Source of the DNA: Salticus scenicus
Taxonomy: Eukaryota; Arthropoda; Arachnida; Araneae; Salticidae
Length of the DNA stretch: 64,000 nucleotides
Assembly: GCA_963930645.1 (NCBI GenBank)
Contig: CAWVNO010001151.1
Location: 1-64,000, forward strand
Reading direction: 5' to 3'
Positions 47,301 to 60,888 of this stretch are shown piece after piece (position 1 is the stretch's first letter; the number at the start of each line of letters is the position of its first letter). The notes under the pieces were generated by a model that saw only the letters and a program-made list of their open reading frames with translations, was not told where the DNA came from and did not search any database. The position numbers and the translations under genes were made by a program.

Positions 47301-49833
47301 GTTGAACCATTTGGCCCGGGGGGCCTTTTTACGCAGACCTTCGGCAGCCGTTCCTACGCTCCGAAAATTTTTTTCGAGTTTCACATGCCCATCTTCAAAC
47401 GACGATTCCAAAGCAACTAAAAGAGCCTAAAGATCGCAATCACTTTCAGAATCTGCCAAATATATTCTAGTTTCATAATAAAATAATCGGGAAGTTTGCA
47501 CGTTGAACCATTTGGCCCGGGGGGCCTTTTTACGCAGACCTTCGGCAGCCGTTCCTACGCTCCGAAAATTTTTTTCGAGTTTCACATGCCCATCTTCAAA
47601 CGACGATTCCCAAGCAACTAAAAGAGCCTAACGATCGCAATCACTTTCAGAATCTGCGAAATATATTCTAGTTTCATAATAACACCATCGGGAAGTTTGC
47701 ACGTTGAACCATTTGGCCCGGGGGGCCTTTTTACGCAGACCTTCGGCAGCCGTTCCTACGCTCCGAAAATTTTTTTTGAGTTTCACATGCCCATCTTCAA
47801 ACGACGATTCCAAAGCAACTAAAAGAGCCTAAAGATCGCAATCACTTTCAGAATCTGCCAAATATATTCTAGTTTCATAATAAAACAATCGGGAAGTTTG
47901 CACGTTGAACCATTTGGCCCGGGGGGCCTTTTTACGCAGACCTTCGGTAGCCGTTCCTACGCTCCGAAAATTTTTTTCGAGTTTCACATGCCCATCTTCA
48001 AACGACGATTCCCAAGCAACTAAAAGAGCCTAACGATCGCAATCACTTTCAGAATCTGCGAAATATATTCTAGTTTCATAATAACACCATCGGGAAGTTT
48101 GCACGTTGAACCATTTGGCCCGGGGGGCCTTTTTACGCAGACCTTCGGCAGCCGTTCCTACGCTCCGAAAATTTTTTTCGAGTTTCACATGCCCATCTTC
48201 AAACGACGATTCCAAAGCAACTAAAAGAGCCTAAAGATCGCAATCACTTTCAGAATCTGCCAAATATATTCTAGTTTCATAATAAAACAATCGGGAAGTT
48301 TGCACGTTGAACCATTTGGCCCGGGGGGCCTTTTTACGCAGACCTTCGGCAGCCGTTCCTACGCTCCGAAAATTTTTTTCGAGTTTCACATGCCCATCTT
48401 CAAACGACGATTCCCAAGCAACTAAAAGAGCCTAACGATCGCAATCACTTTCAGAATCTGCGAAATATATTCTAGTTTCATAATAACACCATCGGGAAGT
48501 TTGCACGTTGAACCATTTGGCCCGGGGGGCCTTTTTACGCAGACCTTCGGCAGCCGTTCCTACGCTCCGAAAATTTTTTTCGAGTTTCACATGCCCATCT
48601 TCAAACGACGATTCCAAAGCAACTAAAAGAGCCTAAAGATCGCAATCACTTTCAGAATCTGCCAAATATATTCTAGTTTCATAATAAAACAATCGGGAAG
48701 TTTGCACGTTGAACCATTTGGCCCGGAGGGCCTTTTTACGCAGACCTTCGGCAGCCGTTCCTACGCTCCGAAAATTTTTTTCGAGTTTCACATGCCCATC
48801 TTCAAACGACGATTCCCAAGCAACTAAAAGAGCCTAACGATCGCAATCACTTTCAGAATCTGCGAAATATATTCTAGTTTCATAATAACACCATCGGGAA
48901 GTTTGCACGTTGAACCATTTGGCCCGGGGGGCCTTTTTACGCAGACCTTCGGCAGCCGTTCCTACGCTCCGAAAATTTTTTTCGAGTTTCACATGCCCAT
49001 CTTCAAACGACGATTCCAAAGCAACTAAAAGAGCCTAAAGATCGCAATCACTTTCAGAATCTGCCAAATATATTCTAGTTTCATAATAAAACAATCGGGA
49101 AGTTTGCACGTTGAACCATTTGGCCCGGGGGGCCTTTATACGCAGACCTTCGGCAGCCGTTCCTACGCTCCGAAAATTTTTTTCGAGTTTCACATGCCCA
49201 TCTTCAAACGACGATTCCCAAGCAACTAAAAGAGCCTAACGATCGCAATCACTTTCAGAATCTGCGAAATATATTCTAGTTTCATAATAACACCATCGGG
49301 AAGTTTGCACGTTGAACCATTTGGCCCGGGGGGCTTTTTACGCAGACCTTCGGCAGCCGTTCCTACGCTCCGAAAATTTTTTTCGAGTTTCACATGCCCA
49401 TCTTCAAACGACGATTCCAAAGCAACTAAAAGAGCCTAAAGATCGCAATCACTTTCAGAATCTGCCAAATATATTCTAGTTTCATAATAAAACAATCGGG
49501 AAGTTTGCACGTTGAACCATTTGGCCCGGGGGGCCTTTTTACGCAGACCTTCGGCAGCCGTTCCTACGCTCCGAAAATTTTTTTCGAGTTTCACATGCCC
49601 ATCTTCAAACGACGATTCCCAAGCAACTAAAAGAGCCTAACGATCGCAATCACTTTCAGAATCTGCGAAATATATTCTAGTTTCATAATAACACCATCGG
49701 GAAGTTTGCACGTTGAACCATTTGGCCCGGGGGGCCTTTTTACGCAAACCTTCGGCAGCCGTTCCTACGCTCCGAAAATTTTTTTCGAGTTTCACATGCC
49801 CATCTTCAAACGACGATTCCAAAGCAACTAAAA
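41386..49833. repeat. Long run of regular A-B dimers with one register shift
   Basis: About 42 monomers, mostly consensus. The A at 41793 has ATATACTAG and CTCTGAAAAT, matching 37174 at an offset of 4619 bp. Private variants include GGCTATTTTA with two further changes near 43502-43532, a seven-G run with AAAACTTTTT near 44301-44352, TTCCTAAGC near 45597, GGGGCGTTTT near 45712, seven-G runs near 46513 and 46914, TTTTTTTGAG near 47772, CCCGGAGGG near 48723 and GCAAACC near 49745. The A/B hybrid at 47021 is the only register change. Confidence 0.85.
47021..47221 (+). repeat. A/B hybrid monomer, register shift
   Basis: It has an A head and a B tail. It is preceded by two B monomers at 46416 and 46819 that both have a seven-G run and a length of 202 bp. 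This suggests a local dimer duplication next to the hybrid. Confidence 0.88.
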
Positions 49834-52800
49834 GAGCCTAAAGATCGCAATCACTTTCAGAATCTGCCAAATATATTCTAGTTTCATAATAAAACAATCG
49901 GGAAGTTTGCACGTTGAACCATTTGGCCCGGGGGGCCTTTTTACGCAGACCTTCGGCAGCCGTTCCTACGCTCCGAAAATTTTTTTCGAGTTTCACATGC
50001 CCATCTTCAAACGACGATTCCCAAGCAACTAAAAGAGCCTAACGATCGCAATCACTTTCAGAATCTGCGAAATATATTCTAGTTTCATAATAACACCATC
50101 GGGAAGTTTGCACGTTGAACCATTTGGCCCGGGGGGCCTTTTTACGCAAACCTTCGGCAGCCGTTCCTACGCTCCGAAAATTTTTTTCGAGTTTCACATG
50201 CCCATCTTCAAACGACGATTCCAAAGCAACTAAAAGAGCCTAAAGATCGCAATCACTTTCAGAATCTGCCAAATATATTCTAGTTTCATAATAAAACAAT
50301 CGGGAAGTTTGCACGTTGAACCATTTGGCCCGGGGGGCCTTTTTACGCAGACCTTCGGCAGCCGTTCCTACGCTCCGAAAATTTTTTTCGAGTTTCACAT
50401 GCCCATTTTCAAACGACGATTCCCAAGCAACTAAAAGAGCCTAACGATCGCAATCACTTTCAGAATCTGCGAAATATATTCTAGTTTCATAATAACACCA
50501 TCGGGAAGTTTGCACGTTGAACCATTTGGCCCGGGGGGCCTTTTTACGCAGACCTTCGGCAGCCGTTCCTACGCTCCGAAAATTTTTTTCGAGTTTCACA
50601 TGCCCATCTTCAAACGACGATTCCAAAGCAACTAAAAGAGCCTAAAGATCGCAATCACTTTCAGAATCTGCCAAATATATTCTAGTTTCATAATAAAACA
50701 ATCGGGAAGTTTGCACGTTGAACCATTTGGCCCGGGGGGCCTTTTTACGCAGACCTTCGGCAGCCGTTCCTACGCTCCGAAAATTTTTTTCGAGTTTCAC
50801 ATGCCCATCTTCAAACGACGATTCCCAAGCAACTAAAAGAGCCTAACGATCGCAATCACTTTCAGAATCTGCGAAATATATTCTAGTTTCATAATAACAC
50901 CATCGGGAAGTTTGCACGTTGAACCATTTGGCCCGGGGGGCCTTTTTACGCAGACCTTCGGCAGCCGTTCCTACGCTCCGAAAATTTTTTTCGAGTTTCA
51001 CATGCCCATCTTCAAACGACGATTCCAAAGCAACTAAAAGAGCCTAAAGATCGCAATCACTTTCAGAATCTGCCAAATATATTCTAGTTTCATAATAAAA
51101 CAATCGGGAAGTTTGCACGTTGAACCATTTGGCCCTGGGGGCCTTTTTACGCAGACCTTCGGCAGCCGTTCCTACGCTCCGAAAATTTTTTTCGAGTTTC
51201 ACATGCCCATCTTCAAACGACGATTCCCAAGCAACTAAAAGAGCCTATCGATCGCAATCACTTTCAGAATCTACGAAATATATTCTAGTTTCATAATAAC
51301 ACCATCGGGAAGTTTGCACGTTGAACCATTTGGCCCGGGGGGCCTTTTTACGCAGACCTTCGGCAGCCGTTCCTACGCTCCGAAAATTTTTTTCGAGTTT
51401 CACATGCCCATCTTCAAACGACGATTCCAAAGCAACTAAAAGAGCCTAAAGATCGCAATCACTTTCAGAATCTGCCAAATATATTCTAGTTTCATAATAA
51501 AACAATCGGGAAGTTTGCACGTTGAACCATTTGGCCCGGGGGGCCTTTTTACGCAGACCTTCGGCAGCCGTTCCTACGCTCCGAAAATTTTTTTCGAGTT
51601 TCACATGCCCATCTTCAAACGACGATTCCCAAGCAACTAAAAGAGCCTAACGATCGCAATCACTTTCAGAATCTGCGAAATATATTCTAGTTTCATAATA
51701 ACACCATCGGGAAGTTTGCACGTTGAACCATTTGGCCCGGGGGGCCTTTTTACGCAGACCTTCGGCAGCCGTTCCTACGCTCCGAAAATTTTTTTCGAGT
51801 TTCACATGCCCATCTTCAAACGACGATTCCAAAGCAACTAAAAGAGCCTAAAGATCGCAATCACTTTCAGAATCTGCCAAATATATTCTAGTTTCATAAT
51901 AAAACAATCGGGAAGTTTGCACGTTGAACCATTTGGCCCGGGGGGCCTTTTTACGCAGACCTTCGGCAGCCGTTCCTACGCTCCGAAAATTTTTTTCGAG
52001 TTTCACATGCCCATCTTCAAACGACGATTCCCAAGCAACTAAAAGAGCCTAACGATCGCAATCACTTTCAGAATCTGCGAAATATATTCTAGTTTCATAA
52101 TAACACCATCGGGAAGTTTGCACGTTGAACCATTTGGCCCGGGGGGCCTTTTTACGCAGACCTTCGGCAGCCGTTCCTACGCTCCGAAAATTTTTTTCGA
52201 GTTTCACATGCCCATCTTCAAACGACGATTCCAAAGCAACTAAAAGAGCCTAAAGATCGCAATCACTTTCAGAATCTGCCAAATATATTCTAGTTTCATA
52301 ATAAAACAATCGGGAAGTTTGCACGTTGAACCATTTGGCCCGGGGGGCCTTTTTACGCAGACCTTCGGCAGCCGTTCCTACGCTCCGAAAATTTTTTTCG
52401 AGTTTCACATGCCCATCTTCAAACGACGATTCCCAAGCAACTAAAAGAGCCTAACGATCGCAATCACTTTCAGAATCTGCGAAATATATTCTAGTTTCAT
52501 AATAACACCATCGGGAAGTTTGCACGTTGAACCATTTGGCCCGGGGGGCCTTTTTACGCAGACCTTCGGCAGCCGTTCCTACGCTCCGAAAATTTTTTTC
52601 GAGTTTCACATGCCCATCTTCAAACGACGATTCCAAAGCAACTAAAAGAGCCTAAAGATCGCAATCACTTTCAGAATCTGCCAAATATATTCTAGTTTCA
52701 TAATAAAACGATCGGGAAGTTTGCACGTTGAACCATTTGGCCCGGGGGGCCTTTTTACGCAGACCTTCGGCAGCCGTTCCTACGCTCCGAAAATTTTTTT

Positions 52801-53250
52801 CGAGTTTCACATGCCCATCTTCAAACGACGATTCCCAAGCAACTAAAAGAGCCTAACGATCGCAATCACTTTCAGAATCTGCGAAATATATTCTAGTTTC
52901 ATAATAACACCATCGGGAAGTTTGCACGTTGAACCATTTGGCCCGGGGGGCCTTTTTACGCAGACCTTCGGCAGCCGTTCCTACGCTCCGAAAATTTTTT
53001 TCGAGTTTCACATGCCCATCTTCAAACGACGATTCCAAAGCAACTAAAAGAGCCTAAAGATCGCAATCACTTTCAGAATCTGCCAAATATATTCTAGTTT
53101 CATAATAAAATGATCGGGAAGTTTGCACGTTGAACCATTTGGCCCGGGGGGCCTTTTTACGCAGACCTTCGGCAGCCGTTCCTACGCTCCGAAAATTTTT
53201 TTCGAGTTTCACATGCCCATCTTCAAACGACGATTCCCAAGCAACTAAAA

Positions 53251-54858
53251 GAGCCTAACGATCGCAATCACTTTCAGAATCTGCGAAATATATTCTAGTT
53301 TCATAATAACACCATCGGGAAGTTTGCACGTTGAACCATTTGGCCCGGGGGGCCTTTTTACGCAGACCTTCGGCAGCCCTTCCTACGCTCCGAAAATTTT
53401 TTTCGAGTTTCACATGCCCATCTTCAAACGACGATTCCAAAGCAACTAAAAGAGCCTAAAGATCGCAATCACTTTCAGAATCTGCCAAATATATTCTAGT
53501 TTTATAATAAAACGATCGGGAAGTTTGCACGTTGAACCATTTGGCCCGGGGGGCCTTTTTACGCAGACCTTCGGCAGCCGTTCCTACGCTCCGAAAATTT
53601 TTTTCGAGTTTCACATGCCCATCTTCAAACGACGATTCCCAAGCAACTAAAAGAGCCTAACGATCGCAATCACTTTCAGAATCTGCGAAATATATTCTAG
53701 TTTCATAATAACACCATCGGGAAGTTTGCACGTTGAACCATTTGGCCCGGGGGGCCTTTTTACGCAGACCTTCGGCAGCCGTTCCTACGCTCCGAAAATT
53801 TTTTTCGAGTTTCACATGCCCATCTTCAAACGACGATTCCAAAGCAACTAAAAGAGCCTAAAGATCGCAATCACTTTCAGAATCTGCCAAATATATTCTA
53901 GTTTCATAATAAAACGATCGGGAAGTTTGCACGTTGAACTATTTGGCCCGGGGGGCCTTTTTACGCAGACCTTCGGCAGCCGTTCCTACGCTCCGAAAAT
54001 TTTTTTCGAGTTTCACATGCCCATCTTCAAACGACGATTCCCAAGCAACTAAAAGAGCCTAACGATCGCAATCACTTTCAGAATCTGCGAAATATATTCT
54101 AGTTTCATAATAACACCATCGGGAAGTTTGCACGTTGAACCATTTGGCCCGGGGGGCCTTTTTACGCAGACCTTCGGCAGCCCTTCCTACGCTCCGAAAA
54201 TTTTTTTCGAGTTTCACATGCCCATCTTCAAACGACGATTCCAAAGCAACTAAAAGAGCCTAAAGATCGCAATCACTTTCAGAATCTGCCAAATATATTC
54301 TAGTTTCATAATAAAACGATCGGGAAGTTTGCACGTTGAACTATTTGGCCCGGGGGGCCTTTTTACGCAGACCTTCGGCAGCCGTTCCTACGCTCCGAAA
54401 ATTTTTTTCGAGTTTCACATGCCCATCTTCAAACGACGATTCCCAAGCAACTAAAAGAGCCTAACGATCGCAATCACTTTCAGAATCTGCGAAATATTTT
54501 CTAGTTTCATAATAACACCATCGGGAAGTTTGCACGTTGAACCATTTGGCCCGGGGGGCCTTTTTACGCAGACCTTCGGCAGCCGTTCCTACGCTCCGAA
54601 AATTTTTTTCGAGTTTCACATGCCCATCTTCAAACGACGATTCCAAAGCAACTAAAAGAGCCTAAAGATCGCAATCACTTTCAGAATCTGCCAAATATAT
54701 TCTAGTTTCATAATAACACCATCGGGAAGTTTGCACGTTGAACCATTTGGCCCGGGGGGCCTTTTTACGCAGACCTTCGGCAGCCGTTCCTACGCTCCGA
54801 AAATTTTTTTCGAGTTTCACATGCCCATCTTCAAACGACGATTCCAAAGCAACTAAAA
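53251..54858. repeat. 804-bp (four-monomer) tandem duplication
   Basis: The A monomers at 53251 and 54055 both have CAGCCCTTCC in place of CAGCCGTTCC, 804 bp apart. B monomers at 53854 and 54256 share AAAACGATCG and GAACTATTTG at a 402-bp distance. The stretch ends in the B/A hybrid at 54658. Confidence 0.83.
54658..54858 (+). repeat. B/A hybrid monomer with early switch
   Basis: Positions 9 and 34 are B-type, and 60, 63 and 189 are A-type. The switch between 34 and 60 is the same as in the hybrid at 8234, whereas the other five B/A hybrids switch after 63. The preceding A has AATATTTTCTAG near 54493. Confidence 0.88.
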
Positions 54859-57800
54859 GAGCCTAAAGATCGCAATCACTTTCAGAATCTGCCAAATATA
54901 TTCTAGTTTCATAATAAAACAATCGGGAAGTTTGCACGTTGAACCATTTGGCCCGGGGGGCCTTTTTACGCAGACCTTCGGCAGCCGTTCCTACGCTCCG
55001 AAAATTTTTTTCGAGTTTCACATGCCCATCTTCAAACGACGATTCCCAAGCAACTAAAAGAGCCTAACGATCGCAATCACTTTCAGAATCTGCGAAATAT
55101 ATTCTAGTTTCATAATAACACCATCGGGAAATTTGCACGTTGAACCATTTGGCCCGGGGGGCCTTTTTACGCAAACCTTCGGCAGCCGTTCCTACGCTCC
55201 GAAAATTTTTTTCGAGTTTCACATGCCCATCTTCAAACGACGATTCCAAAGCAACTAAAAGAGCCTAAAGATCGCAATCACTTTCAGAATCTGCCAAATA
55301 TATTCTAGTTTCATAATAAAACAATCGGGAAGTTTGCACGTTGAACCATTTGGCCCGGGGGGCCTTTTTACGCAGACCTTCGGCAGCCGTTCCTACGCTC
55401 CGAAAATTTTTTTCGAGTTTCACATGCCCATCTTCAAACGACGATTCCCAAGCAACTAAAAGAGCCTAACGATCGCAATCACTTTCAGAATCTGCGAAAT
55501 ATATTCTAGTTTCATAATAACACCATCGGGAAGTTTGCACGTTGAACCATTTGGCCCGGGGGGCCTTTTTACGCAGACCTTCGGCAGCCGTTCCTACGCT
55601 CCGAAAATTTTTTTCGAGTTTCACATGCCCATCTTCAAACGACGATTCCAAAGCAACTAAAAGAGCCTAAAGATCGCAATCACTTTCAGAATCTGCCAAA
55701 TATATTCTAGTTTCATAATAAAACAATCGGGAAGTTTGCACGTTGAACCATTTGGCCCGGGGGGCCTTTTTACGCAGACCTTCGGCAGCCGTTCCTACGC
55801 TCCGAAAATTTTTTTCGAGTTTCACATGCCCATCTTCAAACGACGATTCCCAAGCAACTAAAAGAGCCTAACGATCGCAATCACTTTCAGAATCTGCGAA
55901 ATATATTCTAGTTTCATAATAACACCATCGGGAAGTTTGCACGTTGAACCATTTGGCCCGGGGGGCCTTTTTACGCAGACCTTCGGCAGCCGTTCCTACG
56001 CTCCGAAAATTTTTTTCGAGTTTCACATGCCCATCTTCAAACGACGATTCCAAAGCAACTAAAAGAGCCTAAAGATCGCAATCACTTTCAGAATCTGCCA
56101 AATATATTCTAGTTTCATAATAAAACAATCGGGAAGTTTGCACGTTGAACCATTTGGCCCGGGGGGCCTTTTTACGCAGACCTTCGGCAGCCGTTCCTAC
56201 GCTCCGAAAATTTTTTTCGAGTTTCACATGCCCATCTTCAAACGACGATTCCCAAGCAACTAAAAGAGCCTAACGATCGCAATCACTTTCAGAATCTGCG
56301 AAATATATTCTAGTTTCATAATAACACCATCGGGAAGTTTGCACGTTGAACCATTTGGCCCGGGGGGCCTTTTTACGCAGACCTTCGGCAGCCGTTCCTA
56401 CGCTCCGAAAATTTTTTTCGAGTTTCACATGCCCATCTTCAAACGACGATTCCAAAGCAACTAAAAGAGCCTAAAGATCGCAATCACTTTCAGAATCTGC
56501 CAAATATATTCTAGTTTCATAATAAAACAATCGGGAAGTTTGCACGTTGAACCATTTGGCCCGGGGGGCCTTTTTACGCAGACCTTCGGCAGCCGTTCCT
56601 ACGTTCCGAAAATTTTTTTCGAGTTTCACATGCCCATCTTCAAACGACGATTCCCAAGCAACTAAAAGAGCCTAACGATCGCAATCACTTTCAGAATCTG
56701 CGAAATATATTCTAGTTTCATAATAACACCATCGGGAAGTTTGCACGTTGAACCATTTGGCCCGGGGGGCCTTTTTACGCAGACCTTCGGCAGCCGTTCC
56801 TACGCTCCGAAAATTTTTTTCGAGTTTCACATGCCCATCTTCAAACGACGATTCCAAAGCAACTAAAAGAGCCTAAAGATCGCAATCACTTTCAGAATCT
56901 GCCAAATATATTCTAGTTTCATAATAAAACAATCGGGAAGTTTGCACGTTGAACCATTTGGCCCGGGGGGCCTTTTTACGCAGACCTTCGGCAGCCGTTC
57001 CTACGCTCCGAAAATTTTTTTCGAGTTTCACATGCCCATCTTCAAACGACGATTCCCAAGCAACTAAAAGAGCCTAACGATCGCAATCACTTTCAGAATC
57101 TGCGAAATATATTCTAGTTTCATAATAACACCATCGGGAAGTTTGCACGTTGAACCATTTGGCCCGGGGGGCCTTTTTACGCAAACCTTCGGCAGCCGTT
57201 CCTACGCTCCGAAAATTTTTTTCGAGTTTCACATGCCCATCTTCAAACGACGATTCCAAAGCAACTAAAAGAGCCTAAAGATCGCAATCACTTTCAGAAT
57301 CTGCCAAATATATTCTAGTTTCATAATAAAACAATCGGGAAGTTTGCACGTTGAACCATTTGGCCCGGGGGGCCTTTTTACGCAGACCTTCGGCAGCCGT
57401 TCCTACGCTCCGAAAATTTTTTTCGAGTTTCACATGCCCATCTTCAAACGACGATTCCCAAGCAACTAAAAGAGCCTAACGATCGCAATCACTTTCAGAA
57501 TCTGCGAAATATATTCTAGTTTCATAATAACACCATCGGGAAGTTTGCACGTTGAACCATTTGGCCCGGGGGGCCTTTTTACGCAGACCTTCGGCAGCCG
57601 TTCCTACGCTCCGAAAATTTTTTTCGAGTTTCACATGCCCATCTTCAAACGACGATTCCAAAGCAACTAAAAGAGCCTAAAGATCGCAATCACTTTCAGA
57701 ATCTGCCAAATATATTCTAGTTTCATAATAAAACAATCGGGAAGTTTGCACGTTGAACCATTTGGCCCGGGGGGCCTTTTTACGCAGACCTTCGGCAGCC

Positions 57801-58476
57801 GTTCCTACGCTCCGAAAATTTTTTTCGAGTTTCACATGCCCATCTTCAAACGACGATTCCCAAGCAACTAAAAGAGCCTAACGATCGCAATCACTTTCAG
57901 AATCTGCGAAATATATTCTAGTTTCATAATAACACCATCGGGAAGTTTGCACGTTGAACCATTTGGCCCGGGGAGCCTTTTTACGCAGACCTTCGGCAGC
58001 CGTTCCTACGCTCCGAAAATTTTTTTCGAGTTTCACATGCCCATCTTCAAACGACGATTCCAAAGCAACTAAAAGAGCCTAAAGATCGCAATCACTTTCA
58101 GAATCTGCCAAATATATTCTAGTTTCATAATAAAACAATCGGGAAGTTTGCACGTTGAACCATTTGGCCCGGGGGGCCTTTTTACGCAGACCTTCGGCAG
58201 CCGTTCCTACGCTCCGAAAATTTTTTTCGAGTTTCACATGCCCATCTTCAAACGACGATTCCCAAGCAACTAAAAGAGCCTAACGATCGCAATCACTTTC
58301 AGAATCTGCGAAATATATTCTAGTTTCATAATAACACCATCGGGAAGTTTGCACGTTGAACCATTTGGCCCGGGGGGCCTTTTTACGCAGACCTTCGGCA
58401 GCCGTTCCTACGCTCCGAAAATTTTTTTCGAGTTTCACATGCCCATCTTCAAACGACGATTCCAAAGCAACTAAAA

Positions 58477-58677
58477 GAGCCTAAAGATCGCAATCACTTT
58501 CAGAATCTGCCAAATATATTCTAGTTTCATAATAAAACAATCGGGAAGTTTGCACGTTGAACCATTTGGCCCGGGGGGGCTTTTTACGCAGACCTTCGGC
58601 AGCCGTTCCTACGCTCCGAAAATTTTTTTCGAGTTTCACATGCCCATCTTCAAACGACGATTCCAAAGCAACTAAAA
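58477..58677 (+). repeat. B/A hybrid monomer at the 8844-bp duplication junction
   Basis: It has a B head and an A tail, with a seven-G run and one C lost before the T run. It is immediately followed by the second copy of the 8844-bp segment. The tail lacks the GCAAACC of the A at 49633, so either that variant is newer or the exact crossover monomer differs. Confidence 0.86.
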
Positions 58678-59883
58678 GAGCCTAAAGATCGCAATCACTT
58701 TCAGAATCTGCCAAATATATTCTAGTTTCATAATAAAACAATCGGGAAGTTTGCACGTTGAACCATTTGGCCCGGGGGGCCTTTTTACGCAGACCTTCGG
58801 CAGCCGTTCCTACGCTCCGAAAATTTTTTTCGAGTTTCACATGCCCATCTTCAAACGACGATTCCCAAGCAACTAAAAGAGCCTAACGATCGCAATCACT
58901 TTCAGAATCTGCGAAATATATTCTAGTTTCATAATAACACCATCGGGAAGTTTGCACGTTGAACCATTTGGCCCGGGGGGCCTTTTTACGCAAACCTTCG
59001 GCAGCCGTTCCTACGCTCCGAAAATTTTTTTCGAGTTTCACATGCCCATCTTCAAACGACGATTCCAAAGCAACTAAAAGAGCCTAAAGATCGCAATCAC
59101 TTTCAGAATCTGCCAAATATATTCTAGTTTCATAATAAAACAATCGGGAAGTTTGCACGTTGAACCATTTGGCCCGGGGGGCCTTTTTACGCAGACCTTC
59201 GGCAGCCGTTCCTACGCTCCGAAAATTTTTTTCGAGTTTCACATGCCCATTTTCAAACGACGATTCCCAAGCAACTAAAAGAGCCTAACGATCGCAATCA
59301 CTTTCAGAATCTGCGAAATATATTCTAGTTTCATAATAACACCATCGGGAAGTTTGCACGTTGAACCATTTGGCCCGGGGGGCCTTTTTACGCAGACCTT
59401 CGGCAGCCGTTCCTACGCTCCGAAAATTTTTTTCGAGTTTCACATGCCCATCTTCAAACGACGATTCCAAAGCAACTAAAAGAGCCTAAAGATCGCAATC
59501 ACTTTCAGAATCTGCCAAATATATTCTAGTTTCATAATAAAACAATCGGGAAGTTTGCACGTTGAACCATTTGGCCCGGGGGGCCTTTTTACGCAGACCT
59601 TCGGCAGCCGTTCCTACGCTCCGAAAAATTTTTTCGAGTTTCACATGCCCATCTTCAAACGACGATTCCCAAGCAACTAAAAGAGCCTAACGATCGCAAT
59701 CACTTTCAGAATCTGCGAAATATATTCTAGTTTCATAATAACACCATCGGGAAGTTTGCACGTTGAACCATTTGGCCCGGGGGGCCTTTTTACGCAGACC
59801 TTCGGCAGCCGTTCCTACGCTCCGAAAATTTTTTTCGAGTTTCACATGCCCATCTTCAAACGACGATTCCAAAGCAACTAAAA

Positions 59884-60888
59884 GAGCCTAAAGATCGCAA
59901 TCACTTTCAGAATCTGCCAAATATATTCTAGTTTCATAATAAAACAATCGGGAAGTTTGCACGTTGAACCATTTGGCCCTGGGGGCCTTTTTACGCAGAC
60001 CTTCGGCAGCCGTTCCTACGCTCCGAAAATTTTTTTCGAGTTTCACATGCCCATCTTCAAACGACGATTCCCAAGCAACTAAAAGAGCCTATCGATCGCA
60101 ATCACTTTCAGAATCTACGAAATATATTCTAGTTTCATAATAACACCATCGGGAAGTTTGCACGTTGAACCATTTGGCCCGGGGGGCCTTTTTACGCAGA
60201 CCTTCGGCAGCCGTTCCTACGCTCCGAAAATTTTTTTCGAGTTTCACATGCCCATCTTCAAACGACGATTCCAAAGCAACTAAAAGAGCCTAAAGATCGC
60301 AATCACTTTCAGAATCTGCCAAATATATTCTAGTTTCATAATAAAACAATCGGGAAGTTTGCACGTTGAACCATTTGGCCCGGGGGGCCTTTTTACGCAG
60401 ACCTTCGGCAGCCGTTCCTACGCTCCGAAAATTTTTTTCGAGTTTCACATGCCCATCTTCAAACGACGATTCCCAAGCAACTAAAAGAGCCTAACGATCG
60501 CAATCACTTTCAGAATCTGCGAAATATATTCTAGTTTCATAATAACACCATCGGGAAGTTTGCACGTTGAACCATTTGGCCCGGGGGGCCTTTTTACGCA
60601 GACCTTCGGCAGCCGTTCCTACGCTCCGAAAATTTTTTTCGAGTTTCACATGCCCATCTTCAAACGACGATTCCAAAGCAACTAAAAGAGCCTAAAGATC
60701 GCAATCACTTTCAGAATCTGCCAAATATATTCTAGTTTCATAATAAAACAATCGGGAAGTTTGCACGTTGAACCATTTGGCCCGGGGGGCCTTTTTACGC
60801 AGACCTTCGGCAGCCGTTCCTACGCTCCGAAAATTTTTTTCGAGTTTCACATGCCCATCTTCAAACGACGATTCCAAAGCAACTAAAA
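59884..60888. repeat. Five-monomer segment, first copy of a 1005-bp tandem duplication
   Basis: It comprises a B with GGCCCTGGGG, an A with CCTATCGATC and TCTACGAAAT, then B, A and the B/A hybrid at 60688. The same first two marked monomers begin again at 60889. This duplication is absent from the upstream 8844-bp copy, so it happened later. Confidence 0.9.
60688..60888 (+). repeat. B/A hybrid monomer at the 1005-bp duplication junction
   Basis: It has a B head and an A tail, and is directly followed by the marked B that starts the second copy. Five is odd, so one hybrid is required at the junction. This is the cleanest example in the window. Confidence 0.92.

Larger units (their letters stand above)
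49834..58677. repeat. 44-monomer segment, first copy of an 8844-bp tandem duplication
   Basis: Private variants recur exactly 8844 bp downstream: GCAAACC at 50146, GCCCATTTTC at 50401, GGCCCTGGGG near 51131 and the A at 51241 with CCTATCGATC and TCTACGAAAT. Inside are AAAACGATCG variants near 52710, 53512, 53914 and 54316, and a four-monomer duplication near 53.3-54.2 kb. GCAAACC also marks A monomers near 55172 and 57182. Confidence 0.87.
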
